This document shows, piece by piece, positions 4,424-8,391 of a stretch of DNA of 8,391 bases (position 1 is the first letter of the stretch; every line of letters begins with the position of its first letter). The DNA is from UBA1715 sp045600045 (GTDB taxonomy: Bacteria > Bacteroidota > Bacteroidia > Bacteroidales > UBA1715), in contig JAZRXD010000046.1 of the NCBI GenBank assembly GCA_045600045.1, forward strand, positions 1 through 8,391, written 5' to 3'. The notes below the pieces were generated by a model that saw only the letters and a program-made list of their open reading frames with translations, was not told the DNA's origin and did no database searches. The position numbers and the translations under genes were made by a program.

Positions 4424-7300
4424 TTATTTCAACTTCACAGAAATTTCTTCACCTGTGTATTCTACTGAATATAAAACGTCATTAGAGCCCTCTTTCCCTA
4501 CGTAAGCTACGTTGATTGTTTGTTTTTCAACCATTCCGTTGTATGAACCTTGTCGTTTTCCGATGGTGAATGTTTTTTCCGCGTCGTTGTATGTCATTGG
4601 AACTACGGCAAAGTCTCCTTTCTCGTAGTTGTAATTTGTGGCTTCGTCCGAATAGAGATTAAATTCTCCGTTGGCGCCGGCATAAACGTAAATCAAAAGT
4701 TCATCATCGGGATATTGGTTAGTGTATTCCATGTCTTTTCCTGTAGGAATAATAGAACCAGCTTTTACAAATACAGGAATTCTTTCGTACGGAGCATTTG
4801 CAATAATTTCTTGGTTTCCTTCGTAGAACTTATTTGTGTTAAAATCGTACCAACCAGCACATTGAGGCAAATAAACTGTTCTCGTGCGAACTTTGTATTC
4901 CGAAACGGGACAAATCATCATTGCCGGACCAAACATATATTGGTCGTTAATGTTCCATACTTTGTTGTCGTTTTTGAAATCCATTACCAACGGACGCATA
5001 ATTGTGTAATCGTTGTGATATGTCATTCCTGCCAATGTATAGATGTACGGCATCAAAGTGTAGCGAAGTTTCGTGTAGTACAAAATCGACTGATAAGCTG
5101 GTTCGCTTTCTGATGCTACGTTAAAAATTTCACGATATGGATATTCACCATGTGAACGATATAACGGGCAAAATGCCCCGAATTGATACCAACGGGTTTC
5201 CAATTCTTTCCATTCAGCAACATCTTCAGCTTTGGGATTTTGTGTGTTGTAGCGGTCTTCAACCGAGAAACCGCCGATATCCATTGTCCAGAATGGAATG
5301 CCGGCAACCGAGAAGTTTGTTCCGTGGGCAACTTGATCTTTCAAATCGCTCCAACGGGCAACAATATCGCCGCTCCAGTTTGCTGCACCATAGTGTTGTA
5401 AACCAGCGAAAGCGGAACGTGTTAAAATGAAAACACGTTTGTCGTTGTCGGTTTTGCGTTGGCCTTCATATACGCCTTTTGCCTGCATTGTTGCATAAGG
5501 ATTGAACATACGTTCGCCGTTTCCGCAATAGTTTGGTGTTAAGTCAACTTTTCGGTCGGCAACGGAAATGTTCGAGTGCATGTCGGGTTCGGTTGCATCG
5601 AGCCACCACGCATCAAAACCTTTCGGATAGATTGTTTCTTCCAAAAATTTCCAGAATAATTCGCGTGCACCTGGATTATACACATCGTAAAATCCATTTT
5701 TAAAACCAGGCCATACCCAGTCAATTCGTTGCATATCAACATTATGCGTAAGCATATAACCTTTTTCGGCCATTTGTTTGTAATGTTCCGTGCTTTCGTA
5801 GAATTTCGGCCAAACGGAAATCATTATGTGTGCATTGTATGCGTTGTGCAACGAATCAACCATTTGTTCTGGATTGGCAAAACGGATGGAGTCAAATTCG
5901 TGTGAACCCCATGCATCGGTTGGCCAGTAGTGCCAATCAAGCACGATATTGTCAAGTGGAATGTGTTTGTCGCGGAATGTTTTAACGGTGCTTAAAATTT
6001 CGTCCTGTGTTGTGTAACGTTGACGGCTTTGCCAAAATCCCATAGCCCATTTCGGCACTATAGTCGCTTTTCCCGTAAGTTTACGATAACCAGCAATTAC
6101 TTTATCGGCATTTTCGCCATAAACAAAGTAGTAATCAATTTCGTCGGCTGCTTCGGATGAAAGTGTTAGTTTTTCTTGATTTGGATTAGGCGAAAGGTGG
6201 GTTACACCTAAAAATCCCCAGTTTGTATTCCATTCAAGTTTGAATGAATGTTTTTCGTTTTCGTTCATTTGAATGGTGAACGGATTTGACCACGGATTCC
6301 AGTTCTGACGCCATTTGTCCATAATTAACTGGCCGTCAATCCACAATTTGAAGTAGCTTGAACCATATAACAAAAATTTGTGAAGGCCAGCTTCGTCCGA
6401 AGCAATTTGACCTTCCCACACAATAGAACCTTCGTGCGATGTTATAACCTCCAAAATCGTAGAATCGGTAATGTTGCTGCGGGTTCCGTCGGTTGCAAGA
6501 AAAGCGTAGTCAATGGATTTTTCAACTTGTTCTTTCACAACTTTGCCATCAATTGAATACGTTGCAGTCAAGCCGCCTTCGTTGCCGTTTTTGTCGTACA
6601 ATTTTAAATCAGTAATTTGTTGATATTCACGAGTATCGCCAAAACGAGTGATGGAGTAGTTGTCCCACAAAATACCGTAATTTTTGTTGGAGTAGAGGAA
6701 CGGAACGCATGGAACCATGTTGTGCTGTGCAAGTTCCACGTCTTTCCCTTTATAGTTCATATAGCCATGTTGATGGCCGCCAAGTCCGAAAAATGCTTCA
6801 TCGTCAGGCGATTCAAACATATCGCTTACGCGGTAATAAGAATCAAAGCAATCTTTGGCAACACAATGTTTGTGCATATTTTGGTCGTCGTGTTTGAGCC
6901 AAGGGAAATCTTCAACGTGCGAGAATGATTTTCCGTTTTTAGATTCTTGCAACAGAATGTTTCCTTCGGCATCTTTAAAAGTTACAATTCCTGTTTTTTC
7001 GCACACAAGGGCGGTAATCTCACTTGTTGAAAGTGTAATAACGCCGTCGTTTTCTTCAACACTCCAATCAGAAAATTTTTCTTGTGGAAGCACAATCAAA
7101 CTCTCTTTTGTGGAAAATTTGTTTTCAACCGTTGCGGTTACGCGAATAATTTCTGGCGAAACAACCTGCAACCGAACTTTTTGTGAATTTTCGGTAGTAA
7201 CGACAATACCATTGTCGTTTTTTTCATAGTTTTTAGAACAACTAGTCATAGCAAAAAGGCCTGCACAAACAATGCTGGCAAATGTTAGAGTATGTTTCAT
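4424..7300 (-). CDS. GH31 alpha-xylosidase-like lipoprotein with inserted PA14 domain
   Basis: This 958-residue secreted glycoside hydrolase probably removes alpha-linked xylose from the non-reducing end of xyloglucan oligosaccharides. Residues 1-20 are a lipoprotein signal peptide with lipobox MTSC; C21 would be lipidated, placing the enzyme in the periplasm or on the cell surface. An N-terminal beta-sandwich follows (about 30-255), then a PA14-like insert (about 256-385; DEAGLHKFLLYGSSYFKLWIDG). The (beta/alpha)8 barrel starts near KWAMGFWQSRQRY (417-429). The catalytic nucleophile is D568 in WWLDATEPD, and the acid/base is probably D645 in NWSGD. C-terminal beta domains follow. The PA14 insert, barrel motifs and length resemble the Cellvibrio japonicus CjXyl31A and Bacteroides ovatus BoGH31 alpha-xylosidases. 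It has its own promoter and no SusC/SusD partner nearby. Alpha-glucosidase activity is the main alternative. Confidence 0.88.
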   Translation of the reverse strand: MKHTLTFASIVCAGLFAMTSCSKNYEKNDNGIVVTTENSQKVRLQVVSPEIIRVTATVENKFSTKESLIVLPQEKFSDWSVEENDGVITLSTSEITALVCEKTGIVTFKDAEGNILLQESKNGKSFSHVEDFPWLKHDDQNMHKHCVAKDCFDSYYRVSDMFESPDDEAFFGLGGHQHGYMNYKGKDVELAQHNMVPCVPFLYSNKNYGILWDNYSITRFGDTREYQQITDLKLYDKNGNEGGLTATYSIDGKVVKEQVEKSIDYAFLATDGTRSNITDSTILEVITSHEGSIVWEGQIASDEAGLHKFLLYGSSYFKLWIDGQLIMDKWRQNWNPWSNPFTIQMNENEKHSFKLEWNTNWGFLGVTHLSPNPNQEKLTLSSEAADEIDYYFVYGENADKVIAGYRKLTGKATIVPKWAMGFWQSRQRYTTQDEILSTVKTFRDKHIPLDNIVLDWHYWPTDAWGSHEFDSIRFANPEQMVDSLHNAYNAHIMISVWPKFYESTEHYKQMAEKGYMLTHNVDMQRIDWVWPGFKNGFYDVYNPGARELFWKFLEETIYPKGFDAWWLDATEPDMHSNISVADRKVDLTPNYCGNGERMFNPYATMQAKGVYEGQRKTDNDKRVFILTRSAFAGLQHYGAANWSGDIVARWSDLKDQVAHGTNFSVAGIPFWTMDIGGFSVEDRYNTQNPKAEDVAEWKELETRWYQFGAFCPLYRSHGEYPYREIFNVASESEPAYQSILYYTKLRYTLMPYIYTLAGMTYHNDYTIMRPLVMDFKNDNKVWNINDQYMFGPAMMICPVSEYKVRTRTVYLPQCAGWYDFNTNKFYEGNQEIIANAPYERIPVFVKAGSIIPTGKDMEYTNQYPDDELLIYVYAGANGEFNLYSDEATNYNYEKGDFAVVPMTYNDAEKTFTIGKRQGSYNGMVEKQTINVAYVGKEGSNDVLYSVEYTGEEISVKLK

Positions 7301-7326
7301 ATTTGTTTGATTTTCTCAATTTGTAT

Positions 7327-7334
7327 CAAAGATA
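7327..7334 (-). promoter_or_regulatory. -7 element of the GH31 gene promoter
   Basis: TATCTTTG on the minus strand (7334 to 7327) matches TAnnTTTG exactly and lies 26 nt upstream of the ATG at 7300. The expected -33 TTTG is not clear 19-21 nt further upstream, so this promoter may be weak or activator-dependent. Confidence 0.55.
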
Positions 7335-7380
7335 TTAAATATTGTATAATTGACACTAAGTATTTGTAAAAAAGTTTTTG

Positions 7381-7427
7381 ATGGTTACATGTGATTGGCT
7401 GAGAAAAGCCTTATTTCGCCCAACCAT
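7381..7427. repeat. Nested inverted repeat in the divergent intergenic region
   Basis: ATGGTT (7381-7386) pairs with AACCAT (7422-7427). Inside, GGCT (7397-7400) pairs with AGCC (7407-7410). The dyads lie upstream of both the GH31 gene and the DUF1016 gene. They could be a regulatory site or a small structure, but short arms in AT-rich DNA are weak evidence. The rest of 7301-7570 holds only small dyads at 7466-7480 and 7495-7505. Confidence 0.25.
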
Positions 7428-7570
7428 ATATTCTAAATTGATGCTTGGTTTGTGTAAATTTTTTACTTGAAAATATCAAGAAAATTTCCGTATTTTGATG
7501 TTCAAGCAAAAATATAGGACAAACAAACAGAAAAGTAATTTAAATATTTATTAATCATAGCGTTTGCTAT

Positions 7571-8391
7571 ATGTTGCAAATTATGAAGGAAACAAATACA
7601 GATATTGTTCAAGACGAAAATGGTCGTGCAGATGTGCTTGCATCGCGCATTGAAGCGCTGATTAGGGAAGCACGAACCAAAGTCGTTTCGTTTGTAAATA
7701 CCGCTATGGTTTATACCTATTACGAAGTAGGCAGGACGATAGTGGAAGACGAACAAGGCGGAGAGGAAAGGGCGGAATACGGAAAAAAAACATTGCAGAA
7801 AGTATCCAGAAGACTGACTGATAAACTTGGAAAAGGTTTTTCTGTTGATAACTTACAGAATATGAGAAACTTCTATATGTGTTATTCAAAATACGAGACA
7901 GTGTCTCGTATTTCTTCTGAAGAACATAGTACTCCACAATTCACTCTCAGTTGGTCGCATTACCTTAAACTAATGCGTATTGAAAATGTGGAAGAACGTC
8001 GTTTTTACGAAATAGAAGCAACCAAAAACAACTGGAGTCTGCGTGAATTGGAGCGACAATTTGACGCTTCGTTGTATGAAAGACTTGCTTTAAGTAGGAA
8101 TAAGGAACAGATATTGGAATTGTCTCAGAAAGGACAAATAGTAGAAAAGCCACAGGATTTGTTAAAAGATCCATATATTTTAGAGTTTACTGGACTTCCT
8201 GAACTTCCGCAATATACAGAAAAGAAACTTGAGCAAAAGTTGATTGATAATCTTCAGGCATTCTTGTTGGAATTGGGTAAAGGTTTTACTTTTGTGGGCA
8301 GACAGGTGAGATTGACATTCGCTGAAGAGCATTTCTATATCGATTTGGTGTTTTACAATCGATTATTGAAAAGTTTTGTCTTGATTGACTT
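7571..8391 (+). CDS. DUF1016 / YhcG-like PD-(D/E)xK nuclease, 3' end outside window
   Basis: An open frame runs from ATG 7571 to the window edge, giving 273 codons plus two bases. It reads MLQIMKETNTD; the ATG at 7583 is an equally good start. Residues of about 20-165 are the DUF1016 N-terminal helical region (RIEALIREAR, YYEVGRTIVE, LSWSHYLKLMRIENVEERRFYEIEA). From about 195 the PD-(D/E)xK-like domain follows (DPYILEFTGL, LGKGFTFVGRQVRL, HFYIDLVFYNR, FVLID). D258 in YIDLVFY is a likely metal ligand. The window stops at D273 of the expected VLIDLK motif, so the catalytic Lys lies outside. Full members have about 330-380 residues. The family is common in accessory and defence regions; its precise role is uncertain. 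It is divergent from the GH31 gene and no convincing promoter was seen. Confidence 0.88.
   Translation, partial: MLQIMKETNTDIVQDENGRADVLASRIEALIREARTKVVSFVNTAMVYTYYEVGRTIVEDEQGGEERAEYGKKTLQKVSRRLTDKLGKGFSVDNLQNMRNFYMCYSKYETVSRISSEEHSTPQFTLSWSHYLKLMRIENVEERRFYEIEATKNNWSLRELERQFDASLYERLALSRNKEQILELSQKGQIVEKPQDLLKDPYILEFTGLPELPQYTEKKLEQKLIDNLQAFLLELGKGFTFVGRQVRLTFAEEHFYIDLVFYNRLLKSFVLID
7889..7913. repeat. Perfect 25-bp palindrome inside the DUF1016 gene
   Basis: AAATACGAGACA (7889-7900) is the exact reverse complement of TGTCTCGTATTT (7902-7913) around a single central G. It lies in the coding sequence, encoding roughly KYETVSRI, just before the conserved LSWSHYL motif. Twelve perfect pairs in coding DNA is unlikely by chance and suggests a protein-binding dyad or a repeat-derived insertion that kept the frame. 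Confidence 0.7.

Noticed and set aside
4550..5113. 187-codon open frame antisense to the GH31 gene
   Set aside because: It lies wholly within a well-supported gene on the other strand, has a low-complexity Cys/Val/Phe-rich product and no recognisable domain. The same applies to the antisense frames at 1459-1704, 3186-3510, 5137-5430, 6617-7229 and 7502-8174.
1..8391. CRISPR array, tRNA/rRNA genes, transposase or integrase
   Set aside because: No regularly spaced repeats, cloverleaf-like sequences, rRNA signatures or recombinase motifs were found on reading both strands.

Overview
The window looks like chromosomal DNA from a member of the Bacteroidota, probably Bacteroidales. Three promoters fit the phylum's TAnnTTTG -7 signature, two of them with an upstream ATTG-type -33 element 19-20 nt away. 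The best protein matches recalled from memory are also Bacteroidota-type: a PA14-containing GH31 lipoprotein, a xylulokinase with the IRAGKANMF motif, ORF6N and DUF1016 proteins, and a YafQ-like toxin with a non-DinJ antitoxin. No database search was possible, so the taxonomy is inference.

Layout. Positions 104-635 (+) hold a compact type II toxin-antitoxin operon with its own promoter. Positions 705-1085 (-) hold a broken ORF6N-domain gene directly behind the stop codon of xylB. Its 3' part is replaced by unrelated sequence containing a 19-bp hairpin (780-822). Positions 1086-2573 (-) encode xylulokinase, with a clear promoter at 2592-2622. A MATE-family efflux pump (2773-4137, +) is transcribed divergently. 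It is preceded by a tiny 12-codon ORF with a strong Shine-Dalgarno sequence whose stop overlaps the pump's start. A bidirectional terminator (4362-4398) separates the pump from a convergent 958-residue GH31 alpha-xylosidase-like lipoprotein (4424-7300, -). At the right edge a DUF1016/YhcG-type PD-(D/E)xK nuclease gene (+) begins at about 7571 and runs out of the window. Its coding sequence carries a perfect 25-bp palindrome.

How the genes fit together. The GH31 enzyme should release D-xylose from xyloglucan-type oligosaccharides outside the cytoplasm. Xylulokinase performs the last step that brings xylose into the pentose phosphate pathway. Xylose isomerase, a xylose importer and a SusC/SusD pair are not in the window, so the link is plausible but incomplete. 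The MATE pump is not obviously related. The toxin-antitoxin pair, the ORF6N remnant and the DUF1016 nuclease are typical accessory genes, and they flank the metabolic core on both sides.

No clear new multi-gene system is visible. The observations most worth checking are the leader ORF before the MATE gene, the doubly damaged ORF6N gene with its hairpin insert, and the palindrome inside the nuclease gene. No tRNA, rRNA, CRISPR array, transposase or integrase was seen.
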